Program-made: the position numbers and the translations under genes
Shown here: positions 45,727 through 54,246 of the stretch, piece after piece
Position numbering within the stretch: position 1 is the stretch's first letter
Layout: the number at the start of each line of letters is the position of its first letter
From: Buttiauxella agrestis
GTDB taxonomy: Bacteria; Pseudomonadota; Gammaproteobacteria; Enterobacterales; Enterobacteriaceae
Length of the DNA stretch: 64,000 nt
Direction: 5' to 3'
Assembly: GCF_900446255.1 (NCBI RefSeq)
Contig: NZ_UIGI01000001.1
Coordinates: forward strand, 2,258,763-2,322,762
Notes under the pieces: model-generated
Told to the model about the DNA's origin: nothing
The model's database searches: none
What the model saw: only the letters and a program-made list of their open reading frames with translations

Positions 45727-48061
45727 CCCGGTGCGTCTGTCAGAGCAGGCATTAATAGAACAGTTTTCCCGTGAAATGAACGGCGGTGCGGGCAAAAGTC
45801 TGAAGCATGAAAGTGCGGATAAACACGTCAGCGGCAAAGCGGAATATATCGACGACAAACTCACCTTGCCGGGCATGTTGCATCTTTGCCCGGTTCTTAG
45901 CCAACACGCTCATGCGAAAATTTTAAACATCGACACGTCCGCGTGTTATTCCGTGCCGGGAGTGGAGCGAGTTTTCAGCTGGCAGGATGTCCCCGGAGAG
46001 CTGGATATCGGCCCGCTGGCACCGGGTGATCCGCTGTTTGCCCGCGACCGGGTGGAATACCACGGCCAGATTGTATTAACCGTTGCGGCGCAAACCCCGG
46101 AAGCCGCACGCGCAGCGGCGCTCAAGGCGGTGATTGAATATGAGGTGCTTGAGCCCGTGCTGGATGTCGAAGAGGCATTGCGCCGCGAGCTGTATGTGCA
46201 AGAGCCGCATGTTCATCAACGTGGTGACGCAGACTCTGCGCTGGCAGCGGCTGTGCATCGACTTCAGGGGCAGTTTCATATCGGCGGCCAGGAGCATTTT
46301 TACCTCGAAGGACAAATTGCCGTCGTGCAGCCCGGTGAAGATGGCAGCGTGACGGTGTGGTCGTCCACTCAACATCCGACCGAAGTGCAAAAGCTGGTGG
46401 CCTCGGTATTGGGCGTCACTATGAATAAAGTCACGGTGGATATGCGCCGCATGGGCGGAGGATTCGGCGGCAAAGAAACGCAGGCTGCGGGCATCGCCTG
46501 CCATGCTGCCCTGGTGGCGGCGTTGACCGGAAAACCGGCAAAAATGCGCTTATCCAGGCGCGACGATATGCGCATTACGGGTAAACGGCATCCGTTTTTT
46601 GTCCGCTACGATGTTGGTTTTACGGATGAAGGAATACTCAATGGCGTAGTCATCGATCTGGCGGCTAACTGTGGTTATTCGCTGGATCTCTCAGGATCGA
46701 TCTGCGATCGGGCGATGTTTCACGCCGATAACGCCTATTACCTCGGTGATGCGCGTGTCACAGGCTATCGCTGTCGCACAAATCTGGCGTCGAATACGGC
46801 CTATCGTGGTTTTGGCGGGCCGCAGGGTATGGTCGCCATCGAACAGATTATGGACCACATTGCCCGCGACCTGGGTTTGGACCCGCTGGAGGTGCGCAAA
46901 CGCAATTACTACGGCGACACCGAACGCAACGTGACGCACTACCATCAAACGGTTGAACACAACATTATGCCGGAAATCACCCGTCAGCTTGAGGTGAGCG
47001 CGGATTACCAGAGCCGTCGTGCGCAAATCGGTGAGTTTAATCGCCGCAGCCCGGTACTCAAACGCGGGCTGGCGCTGACTCCGGTGAAGTTCGGCATCTC
47101 GTTTACCTCCAGTTTCCTGAATCAGGCGGGCGCGTTACTGCTGATTTACACCGATGGCACCGTGCAGCTTAACCATGGCGGCACGGAGATGGGACAAGGC
47201 CTGAACACCAAAGTGGCGCAAGTTGTCGCGCAGGTGCTGCAAATTCCTGTCGAGCAAATTCAGGTCACGGCAACCAATACGGGCAAAGTCCCTAATACTT
47301 CGCCGACCGCGGCGTCATCCGGTGCCGATCTTAACGGTAAAGCGGCGGAAATTGCGGCACTCACCATTAAAGAACGGCTGGTGGAGATGCTTTGCCGTTT
47401 ACACCATTGCGAAGCGGAACAGGTAGTATTTCGCAACGGCGTAGTGAAAGCGGCAGGGCGACATTTCACATTCAACGAAATTGCTCACCTGGCGTGGCTT
47501 AACCAGGTGCCGCTTTCGGCGACGGGTTTCTACAAAGTGCCGGGTATTCATTACGATCGCGCCGCCGGACGCGGACAACCGTTCTATTACTTCTCATACG
47601 GAGCGGCGTGCTCGGAAGTGATTATCGACACGCTGACCGGGGAATATCGCCTGCTGCGCACCGATATTCTGCATGACGTAGGGAGTTCACTAAACCCGGC
47701 GCTGGATATCGGGCAAATCGAAGGCGGCTTTGTGCAAGGCGCGGGCTGGCTGACCTGCGAAGAGCTGGTGTGGGATGAAAAAGGTCGCCTGCTGACCGAC
47801 AGCCCGATGAGCTACAAAATCCCGGCGATTAGCGATGTGCCATGCGATCTGCGGGTGAATCTACTGGAAAATCACGCCAATCCGCAGCACACCGTTTACC
47901 GTTCCAAAGCCGTTGGCGAACCACCATTTATGCTGGGAATTTCGGTGTGGTGTGCCTTGCAGGATGCCGTCGCCAGCGTGACGAATTATCAGGAACACCC
48001 GATGTTAGACGCACCCGCCACACCGGAGCGTGTGTTTTGGGGTTGTCAGGAGGCACCATGA
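45716..48061 (+). CDS. xdhB: xanthine dehydrogenase large molybdopterin subunit
   Basis: A 781-residue molybdenum-cofactor subunit that hydroxylates hypoxanthine and xanthine to urate. Molybdopterin segments RRMGGGFGGKET, NTAYRGFGGPQG and TAASSGADLNG are present. The catalytic Glu lies in AVGEPPFMLG. I start at the ATG at 45716 (MSTNPVRLSE), overlapping xdhA by 11 bases. Assignment to xanthine rather than another aromatic heterocycle rests on residues such as the Arg in YRGFGG and on guaD linkage. Confidence 0.93.
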   Translation: MSTNPVRLSEQALIEQFSREMNGGAGKSLKHESADKHVSGKAEYIDDKLTLPGMLHLCPVLSQHAHAKILNIDTSACYSVPGVERVFSWQDVPGELDIGPLAPGDPLFARDRVEYHGQIVLTVAAQTPEAARAAALKAVIEYEVLEPVLDVEEALRRELYVQEPHVHQRGDADSALAAAVHRLQGQFHIGGQEHFYLEGQIAVVQPGEDGSVTVWSSTQHPTEVQKLVASVLGVTMNKVTVDMRRMGGGFGGKETQAAGIACHAALVAALTGKPAKMRLSRRDDMRITGKRHPFFVRYDVGFTDEGILNGVVIDLAANCGYSLDLSGSICDRAMFHADNAYYLGDARVTGYRCRTNLASNTAYRGFGGPQGMVAIEQIMDHIARDLGLDPLEVRKRNYYGDTERNVTHYHQTVEHNIMPEITRQLEVSADYQSRRAQIGEFNRRSPVLKRGLALTPVKFGISFTSSFLNQAGALLLIYTDGTVQLNHGGTEMGQGLNTKVAQVVAQVLQIPVEQIQVTATNTGKVPNTSPTAASSGADLNGKAAEIAALTIKERLVEMLCRLHHCEAEQVVFRNGVVKAAGRHFTFNEIAHLAWLNQVPLSATGFYKVPGIHYDRAAGRGQPFYYFSYGAACSEVIIDTLTGEYRLLRTDILHDVGSSLNPALDIGQIEGGFVQGAGWLTCEELVWDEKGRLLTDSPMSYKIPAISDVPCDLRVNLLENHANPQHTVYRSKAVGEPPFMLGISVWCALQDAVASVTNYQEHPMLDAPATPERVFWGCQEAP

Positions 48062-48828
48062 ACGATGAATGGATCCGCATTCTGATGCAGTTGCATGAAC
48101 GCCGTGAACCGTGTGTGTTGCTGACGTTGCTGGCGGACAAAGGTTCGGTGCCCAGAAACTGTGGCACCAAAATGATCGTTGGCCGCGAACACACTTATCT
48201 GACGATTGGCGGTGGGCACCTCGAATACCAGTGCATCGCCATGGCTCGTGACATGCTGGAGAAGCAAAACACCGCTCCGCATACCGAGCATTTTAATCTC
48301 GGTGCCAGGCTTGGGCAATGTTGCGGTGGAATGACCACGGTGTTATTTGAACCGCTGATTCAGCCGCAGCCGCAGATTGTCGTCTTTGGCGCAGGCCATG
48401 TCGGGCAGGCGCTGGTGGCATTATTATCAACCTTACCTTGTCACATCACCTGGGTTGATGAACGTGCTGATATGTTCACTGCCGTGCCGCCAGGAGTGAA
48501 AACCTGGCAGGCGGAAGACCCGCTGGATGGGGTGAAATCCGCACCTGCGAACAGTTATTTTATTGTGATGACGCACCACCACCCGCGCGACCTGGAATTA
48601 ACCGCAGCGATACTGAAACGTGGTGATTACCGCTATCTGGGGTTAATTGGCTCACACACTAAACGCCAGCGTTTTGAGTATCGCCTGGCGGGAAAAGGCA
48701 TCACGCCGCAGCAACTGAGTACCTTGCGCTGCCCGGTGGGCTTGCCCGACGTGAAAGGGAAACTCCCGGCAGAAATCGCCGTGGCTATTGCCGCAGAGAT
48801 TATTGCTGTGTATCAAGCGACTGGTTAG
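48058..48828 (+). CDS. xdhC: XdhC, xanthine dehydrogenase molybdenum-cofactor chaperone
   Basis: A 256-residue XdhC/CoxI-family protein. The N-terminal domain contains GSVPRNCGTKMIVG and a Cys-rich GQCCGGMTT loop. A C-terminal Rossmann domain has GAGHVGQALV and ends with the LIGSHTKRQRF signature. XdhC binds Moco, promotes its sulfuration and inserts it into XdhB. AGGAGG precedes the ATG at 48058, which overlaps the xdhB stop by four bases. Confidence 0.94.
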   Translation: MNDEWIRILMQLHERREPCVLLTLLADKGSVPRNCGTKMIVGREHTYLTIGGGHLEYQCIAMARDMLEKQNTAPHTEHFNLGARLGQCCGGMTTVLFEPLIQPQPQIVVFGAGHVGQALVALLSTLPCHITWVDERADMFTAVPPGVKTWQAEDPLDGVKSAPANSYFIVMTHHHPRDLELTAAILKRGDYRYLGLIGSHTKRQRFEYRLAGKGITPQQLSTLRCPVGLPDVKGKLPAEIAVAIAAEIIAVYQATG

Positions 48829-48849
48829 ACTGGAAAATTAGGCGAATTT

Positions 48850-48922
48850 TGTCGGATGACGCTGCGCTTATCCGACCTACGGGTATGGTGTTGTAGGGGG
48901 GATAAGCGCAGCGTCATCCACC
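48850..48922. repeat. REP/BIME-like inverted repeat pair
   Basis: GTCGGATGACGCTGCGCTTA (48851 on) and its inverted partner GGATAAGCGCAGCGTCATCC (48899-48918). It belongs to the same family as the element at 2266-2340 and separates xdhC from dcp. Confidence 0.9.
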
Positions 48923-48966
48923 AAATACAGTCTCAAATTATCCTTTGCCCTCAGCAGGAGTGCAGC

Positions 48967-51018
48967 ATGCAAACGGAAAACCCGTTTTACCGCATCAGTT
49001 TATTGCCCTACCAGGCACCACATTTTGATGACATTCACGACAGCCACTATCGCCCGGCATTTGACGAAGCCAAACGTATCAAGCGCGAAGAAATCGCCGC
49101 AATTGCCAATGACACCGCCGAACCCACTTTCGAAAATACCTATCTGGCGCTGGAAAAAACCGGGCAAATGTTGGGAAGAGTGACGAATGTTTTCTTCGCC
49201 ATGACTTCAGCAAATACCAACGATTATCTGCAACAACTCGATGAAGAGTTTGCCGCTGAACTTGCCGAACTGGCGGATGAAATGCGCCTCAACCCCGTGC
49301 TGTTTGCGCGTTTGGATAGCGTTTACCAACGTCGTCACACGCTAAATCTTGATGACGAATCGCAGCGTCTGGTTGAAGTCGTCTGGCAGAGCTTTAACCT
49401 GGCAGGTGCGACGTTAAGCGAAGAAAAGAAAGCACGCCTGAAGGTACTCAACAAAGAAGCAGCTCAGCTCAGTAGCCAGTTTAATAATCGTCTGCATGCC
49501 GCTGATAAAGCCGCCGGGCTGGTGATTGACGATGTCAATCTACTGGACGGGTTAACGCCTGCGGAAATTGCCGCCGCGGCGCAACACGCGAAAGCGAAGG
49601 GGCTTGATGGCAAGTATGTCATCGCGCTGCTTAACTTCACGCAGCAGCCAGCGCTGCAATCACTCAGTCACCGTGAGACGCGAGAAAAACTGTTTAAAGC
49701 CGGTTGGGATCGCACACAACAAAACGATGGCAACGACACGCGCGCTATTGTCGCTCGCCTGGCAACGCTGCGTGCAGAACAGGCGCAATTGCTCGGGTTC
49801 GATAACTACGCGGCATGGAAAATTGCTGACCAGATGGCCCAAACACCGCAGGCTGCACTGCAATTTATGCGCGATATTGTGCCGGCCGCAACGGCGCGGG
49901 CGCAGCGAGAACTGGCCGATATCCAGCACGTTATCGACGCACAAAATGGTGGATTTAAAGCCGAAGCCTGGGACTGGGCGTTTTATGCCGAACAGGTACG
50001 ACGCGCGAAATACGATCTCGATGAAGCGCAAATCAAACCCTATTTTGCATTGAATAATGTGCTGACCAACGGTGTTTTCTGGGCAGCCAGCCAGCTTTTC
50101 GGCCTCAGTTTCGTTGAGCGTTTCGATATTCCGGTTTATCACGATGATGTGCGGGTGTGGGAAATCTTTGATAAAGACGGTCGTGGTATGGCGCTGTTTT
50201 ACGGTGATTTCTTTGCCCGTGACAGCAAAGGCGGCGGGGCGTGGATGGGCAATTTTGTGGAGCAATCCACATTGCTTGCTAACGCGCCGGTGATTTACAA
50301 CGTCTGCAATTACAACAAACCGGCATCTGGCGAAGCAGCGCTCATTTCCTGGGATGATGTCGTCACGCTGTTCCACGAGTTCGGCCATACCCTTCACGGC
50401 CTGTTTGCAACCCAATATTACGCAACTTTATCCGGCACGAATACGCCGCGCGATTTCGTCGAATTCCCATCACAAATCAACGAACACTGGGCGCGCGAAC
50501 CGCAGGTGTTTGCTAATTACGCTCGCCATTACCAAACCGGCGAACCGATGCCAGAAGTGCTCAAAGAGAAGTTATTCCGCGCAGCGCAGTTTAATAAAGG
50601 CTACGACATGACAGAACTGCTCGCCGCAGCGTTGCTGGATATGAACTGGCACAGTCTGCCTGCGGGAAGTGCGATTGATGACGTGGCTAAGTTTGAAGCG
50701 AACGCGCTGGAGCAAGAGCGCATCAAAGTTGCAGCAGTGCCGCCGCGCTATCGCAGCATCTATTTCGCGCATATTTTTGGTGGCGGTTATGCCGCAGGTT
50801 ATTACGCTTATATCTGGACGCAAATGCTAGCCGACGATGGTTATCAATGGTTTGTGGAGCAGGGCGGGCTAACAGCAAATAATGGCCAGCGTTTCCGTGA
50901 GGCGATTTTGTCTCGCGGCAATAGCCAGGATCTTAAAGCGTTGTATAACGAATGGCGCGGGCATGCGCCATACAGCGAACCGATGTTGGAAAATCGGGGT
51001 TTGAGCAAGTCAGACTGA
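48967..51018 (+). CDS. dcp: Dcp, peptidyl-dipeptidase
   Basis: A 683-residue zinc metallopeptidase of family M3. The zinc motif HEFGH lies in TLFHEFGHTLHGLF and the third ligand Glu follows in FVEFPSQINEHW. It removes C-terminal dipeptides in the cytoplasm. I choose the ATG at 48967 (MQTENPFYRI) after AGGAGTGCAGC, giving nearly the E. coli length; the longer reading would run through the REP element. It is divergent from ydfG in E. coli, here separated from it by guaD-xdhABC. Confidence 0.96.
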   Translation: MQTENPFYRISLLPYQAPHFDDIHDSHYRPAFDEAKRIKREEIAAIANDTAEPTFENTYLALEKTGQMLGRVTNVFFAMTSANTNDYLQQLDEEFAAELAELADEMRLNPVLFARLDSVYQRRHTLNLDDESQRLVEVVWQSFNLAGATLSEEKKARLKVLNKEAAQLSSQFNNRLHAADKAAGLVIDDVNLLDGLTPAEIAAAAQHAKAKGLDGKYVIALLNFTQQPALQSLSHRETREKLFKAGWDRTQQNDGNDTRAIVARLATLRAEQAQLLGFDNYAAWKIADQMAQTPQAALQFMRDIVPAATARAQRELADIQHVIDAQNGGFKAEAWDWAFYAEQVRRAKYDLDEAQIKPYFALNNVLTNGVFWAASQLFGLSFVERFDIPVYHDDVRVWEIFDKDGRGMALFYGDFFARDSKGGGAWMGNFVEQSTLLANAPVIYNVCNYNKPASGEAALISWDDVVTLFHEFGHTLHGLFATQYYATLSGTNTPRDFVEFPSQINEHWAREPQVFANYARHYQTGEPMPEVLKEKLFRAAQFNKGYDMTELLAAALLDMNWHSLPAGSAIDDVAKFEANALEQERIKVAAVPPRYRSIYFAHIFGGGYAAGYYAYIWTQMLADDGYQWFVEQGGLTANNGQRFREAILSRGNSQDLKALYNEWRGHAPYSEPMLENRGLSKSD

Positions 51019-51031
51019 TAGTAGATTAAAT

Positions 51032-51051
51032 AACCGGGTGAAAGCCCGGTT
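51032..51051. terminator. hairpin downstream of dcp
   Basis: Arms AACCGGG / CCCGGTT with a six-base loop, followed by TATATGTCT. Lies between convergent dcp and the first fimbrial regulator. Confidence 0.7.
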
Positions 51052-51059
51052 TATATGTC

Positions 51060-51671
51060 TCAATATTTAGCAGGTAAATGCTTAATTTCTTTCAATATTC
51101 CGTCTTCCATCAAAATATACTCTCCCTTTTTTAGCTCACCCAGTATTCGCATCACCCCACTGCGTGATAACAGCGTTTTGCTGCGGATATACTTTTCTGC
51201 TGGTACTGTTTCGCGCACCGTCTCAGGTTCATTCATCAGCAGTTTTAGTTGTATACAAATGAGTTCATATGCGGTTGGAGCATTAACGGTATTCGCGTAG
51301 TACATCAATAGCCGTGAAATGAACTCCATTTGATGGGTCATCAACTCCCATAAGTTGTTTTTAGCAACTATCTCGAAGAGTTCTGTACGCGGTAACTCCG
51401 CGATTTCACAGGGTTCATTTGTTTGTATAAACATATAGATTGACGTTTTAAATTCACCCAAGCCAAAAAGGATGGGAGCCTGCATGTTGCCAATTAAAAT
51501 CTCTTTGTTTCGATAAAAAGAGACTCTACCCTGGCGGACTAAATAGCATTGTCTGATTCCATTTTTCTCAAAAGGGAAGTTGTGGCCCGAGCTATAGAGC
51601 TGAAATGTAACAAATGGACTGAGTTTATTAATTAGCTCCCCGGCGTGCGGAGAAAATTTATCTATAGGCAT
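51060..51671 (-). CDS. Crp/IprA-like winged-helix regulator A1 (fimbrial module 1)
   Basis: A 203-residue protein. An N-terminal cyclic-nucleotide-binding-like beta-roll (about 15-110, with YLVRQGRVSFYRNKEILIG) is followed by helices and a C-terminal winged HTH (about 155-203, LSRSGVMRILGELKKGEYI), ending KHLPAKY. The architecture resembles E. coli IprA/YaiV. Ligand residues of true Crp proteins are not evident. I start at the ATG at 51671 after AAAGGT. Three paralogues occur in this window; its positional counterpart is the gene at 59154. A role in control of the adjacent fimbrial operon is inferred. Confidence 0.8.
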   Translation of the reverse strand: MPIDKFSPHAGELINKLSPFVTFQLYSSGHNFPFEKNGIRQCYLVRQGRVSFYRNKEILIGNMQAPILFGLGEFKTSIYMFIQTNEPCEIAELPRTELFEIVAKNNLWELMTHQMEFISRLLMYYANTVNAPTAYELICIQLKLLMNEPETVRETVPAEKYIRSKTLLSRSGVMRILGELKKGEYILMEDGILKEIKHLPAKY

Positions 51672-51780
51672 CACAGTATTACCTTTAAGTGTCTTTGAAA
51701 AATATAGCATATAACTATATTTTTCTGGCGAGCAAAGATGACAAAAAGGGCGATACGTAAAGCATGATGAGAAGCGATAT

Positions 51781-52440
51781 CTAGTACTTTTGAGGTAAAT
51801 GATTAACAGCTTTCAGCATGCCTTTTTCAACCGTAATGTAGTTACCCGCTTTCAGCTCCGACAGTATCCGCATGGTTCCGCTTCGGGAGAGGAAGGTTCT
51901 GCTAATTATATAATTCGCCGCCGTAATACTATTACGAATTTCAGGCGTTTCGTTCATTAATTCAATCAACTGATAGCGAATGATTTCATAGGCCGAAAAT
52001 TGGGAGATTTTTGCGCAGTGATCGTGAACACGTGAAACCGTATATATCAACAATCTAGCCAGGCTTTCCCAGAGATTATTATCTTTAATTAAGCGGTGCG
52101 CGGTATTTAAAGGCAGTGTGCCAACCACACACGGTTCCTGTGTCTTCAAAAAAAGATACTCCGGCGAGGTAAACTGTTGGCTCATGCCAAAAATAAAAGG
52201 AGCGGATTCTGAGTTGAGAATCATGTTGTCATGTTTGCGGTACAAACAAATACTCCCCTCTAACAGGATAAGTATCCTGTTTTCATTATCATCCACATAG
52301 TTAAATATTTGTTTGTTTTTTGTTTCAAATATATGGGCGTGTGGCCGAAAATAATCAATAACACGTTCAATATGCGCATAAGGTTTTCCAGGGTTTTCAC
52401 TATATATTTTTGAAAAATCTGTGTTTTCTTTGTCATGCAT
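51781..52440 (-). CDS. Crp/IprA-like winged-helix regulator B1 (fimbrial module 1)
   Basis: A 219-residue regulator of the same family. N-terminal beta-roll (ILILLEGSICLYRKHDNMILN), central helix (NNLWESLARLLIYTVSRVHDHC) and C-terminal winged HTH (FLSRSGTMRILSELKAGNYI), ending NHLPQKY. It is most similar to the gene at 59927 (shared SAPF-FGMS and LIYTVSRV-DHC segments). It is transcribed away from the pilin gene, from a shared 413-bp region with palindromes. Confidence 0.82.
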   Translation of the reverse strand: MHDKENTDFSKIYSENPGKPYAHIERVIDYFRPHAHIFETKNKQIFNYVDDNENRILILLEGSICLYRKHDNMILNSESAPFIFGMSQQFTSPEYLFLKTQEPCVVGTLPLNTAHRLIKDNNLWESLARLLIYTVSRVHDHCAKISQFSAYEIIRYQLIELMNETPEIRNSITAANYIISRTFLSRSGTMRILSELKAGNYITVEKGMLKAVNHLPQKY

Positions 52441-52536
52441 GGATGCAGCCCCCTTTGTAAATATATTGTTTAATGAATGAGGTAAATCTTGCTCTCACTC
52501 ATTATTGCAAAGAGGAACGTTTTTTATATATTGCTT

Positions 52537-52560
52537 TCTCGGTCTAAAAGTAGACCGAGA
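52537..52560. promoter_or_regulatory. inverted repeat in control region 1
   Basis: TCTCGGTCTA / TAGACCGAGA around AAAG. It stands just before the conserved block. It has no T-run and could be an operator or a cruciform site. Confidence 0.55.
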
Positions 52561-52563
52561 AAT

Positions 52564-52615
52564 ACCTTGAGTTTGATGCGTGATTTAATGAAAATTGATT
52601 TCAACAGAGAAATGA
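52564..52615. promoter_or_regulatory. conserved noncoding block, module 1 copy
   Basis: Begins ACCTTGAGTTT and contains ATGAAAATTGATT; about 40 of 52 positions agree with 60710-60762. In both modules it starts exactly 290 bp before the pilin ATG. Confidence 0.65.
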
Positions 52616-52853
52616 TGAATCCCGTAGAAATGCATTTCATAATCCTGGTCAGGTTTTGCAATAATGCTGAATTGATTGCAAATCTAAAAGTGTATGAGTT
52701 GGCAAATCGCTGGTAAATGCTTTTTCTGTATGCAAATACTTTCATCGTGGATGAAGCAAGGAAGTCTGGAATATATAAGTTCCATTGACCTGAAGGGTCA
52801 GTGTTTGCTTATTTTAAAATTTCGGCACCAATTATTTAATAAAGGAAATTGAA

Positions 52854-53381
52854 ATGAAAAAGAATTTAATCGCTATGGCTATCGCTGCTACTGCTGTGTT
52901 GTCTGCTGCTAATGCATTTGCTGCTGCTGGCCAGGTGAATTTTACCGGTGAAATCATCGATGCAGGTTGTGAAGTTGTTAACACCGTTGCTAGTCCATTG
53001 GCTATAGATCTGGGGCGTGTTGCGAAATCTGAGTTCACCACCCTTAACTTGCTTTCTGCTGCGACAGATTTCGACATCAAGCTGACTAACTGCCCGACAA
53101 CAGTTAGCACTGCACGTATTACCTTCGACGGCACAGCTCTGAATGGTGACACCAGCCTATTAAAACTGACTGACACTGCTGGTGTTGCAACTGGCGTTGG
53201 TGTGCAGCTTTCCGACTCTGCAGGCGTTCTGCCACTGCGTCAGGCTTCTGCGAGTTATACCCTGGTTTCTGGCAGTACAGTAAACGAACTGCCATTCACT
53301 GCACGTTATAAAGCAGTTGATACCAACGTGACTTCGGGTCCGGCAAACGCAACAGTTAACTTCAGCGTTCTTTATAACTAA
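52854..53381 (+). CDS. major fimbrial pilin (FimA-like), module 1
   Basis: A 175-residue chaperone-usher pilin. The signal peptide is about 1-23 (NAFA), followed by Ig-like fold sequence with a Cys39-Cys80 pair (DAGCEVV and LTNCPTT), and a C-terminal donor strand ending SVLYN. The mature N-terminus (AAGQVNFTGEII) should form the donor strand. Strong AAAGGAAA upstream. A hairpin with T-run follows (53413), so most transcripts probably stop after this gene, giving excess pilin. Confidence 0.93.
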   Translation: MKKNLIAMAIAATAVLSAANAFAAAGQVNFTGEIIDAGCEVVNTVASPLAIDLGRVAKSEFTTLNLLSAATDFDIKLTNCPTTVSTARITFDGTALNGDTSLLKLTDTAGVATGVGVQLSDSAGVLPLRQASASYTLVSGSTVNELPFTARYKAVDTNVTSGPANATVNFSVLYN

Positions 53382-53412
53382 TACACCGCCGATAAGGCTG
53401 AATTTTGTTTCC

Positions 53413-53443
53413 GGCCGGCGGCAATACTGTCGGCCATTTTTTT
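53413..53443 (+). terminator. attenuating terminator after pilin 1
   Basis: GGCCG / CGGCC stem followed by ATTTTTTTA between the pilin and chaperone genes. Confidence 0.75.
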
Positions 53444-53462
53444 ACCTCCTTTACAGGAATTT

Positions 53463-54143
53463 ATGATGAAAATATTTACTGGTTCATTACTGGCAGCACT
53501 TTTAATCACTACAGCAGTTGCTCAAGCCGGCGTGATTGTAGGTGGCACACGCCTAATTTATGACGGTGGTAAAAAGGAGTCTTCACTGAGCGTCAAAAAC
53601 CCGGACGACGTGCCATACCTGATTCAGACTTGGGTAGATACAACTTCGGGTGGCGCTGAGAAAGCCCCCTTTATGGTGACTCCTCCATTGTTCCGTCTTG
53701 ATGGCGGCCAAGAAAACGTACTGCGGGTGGTACGCGCGGGCGGTAATTTGCCGAATGATAAAGAATCCCTTTACTGGATGAATGTTAAGGCTATTCCTGC
53801 GGGCGAAGCCAAAGAAAATCAGAACACATTACAGATTGCAATTAAGAGCCGTCTCAAACTGATATTCCGTCCGCAGGGTCTGAAAGGAACACCAGAAGAC
53901 GTCACCGAACAGCTTAAATGGCAGCGCAGTGGCAACAATGTGCAGGTCAGCAACCCGACGCCGTTCTATATGAACTTTATGGAAATTAGCGTGGCAGGCA
54001 AGCAAGTGAAAAACCCGACGTATGTTGCACCTGGAAGCTCGGCAAGCTTCGCACTGCCAGCAGGGGTGAGCGGCGGCAGTGTGGGCTGGAAAATTATCAG
54101 TGATTACGGCGCCATTGGGCCTGAGCACAAAGGCTCTATGTAA
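53463..54143 (+). CDS. periplasmic fimbrial chaperone (PapD/FimC-like), module 1
   Basis: A 226-residue PapD-family chaperone. Signal peptide about 1-22 (AQA), then the first Ig domain (GGTRLIYDGGKKESSLSVKN, TPPLFRLDGGQENVLRVVR, and the G1 strand NTLQIAIKSRLKLIFRP), and the second domain with APGSSASFALPAG. Arg and Lys for pilin C-terminus binding are in TRLIYDGG and KSRLKL. It ferries subunits to the usher. A second ATG is immediately downstream (53466). Confidence 0.94.
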   Translation: MMKIFTGSLLAALLITTAVAQAGVIVGGTRLIYDGGKKESSLSVKNPDDVPYLIQTWVDTTSGGAEKAPFMVTPPLFRLDGGQENVLRVVRAGGNLPNDKESLYWMNVKAIPAGEAKENQNTLQIAIKSRLKLIFRPQGLKGTPEDVTEQLKWQRSGNNVQVSNPTPFYMNFMEISVAGKQVKNPTYVAPGSSASFALPAGVSGGSVGWKIISDYGAIGPEHKGSM

Positions 54144-54246
54144 CCCGCGAAGGTTGTCACTCTAATAAGAAACACAGCGCATGCGCACTGAGATGTTTTA
54201 TCACATTGCCGGGCTGCCATTGCAGCCACAGGCTGGGAGTTAATGG

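Larger units (their letters stand above)
52441..52853. promoter_or_regulatory. divergent control region of fimbrial module 1
   Basis: 413 bases between regulator B1 and the pilin gene, without a credible ORF. It holds a perfect 10-base inverted repeat (52537-52560) and a block conserved in module 2 (52564-52615). It ends with TAAAGGAAATTGAA before the pilin ATG. Confidence 0.7.

Noticed and set aside
48856-48966. Longer dcp start at 48856
   Set aside because: It would translate through the REP element; the ATG at 48967 has a Shine-Dalgarno and the family length.
52537-52560. NemR/TetR-type operator (TAGACC / GGTCTA) in the fimbrial control region
   Set aside because: The half-sites are in the opposite order (GGTCTA before TAGACC) from the NemR box, so it is not the same operator.
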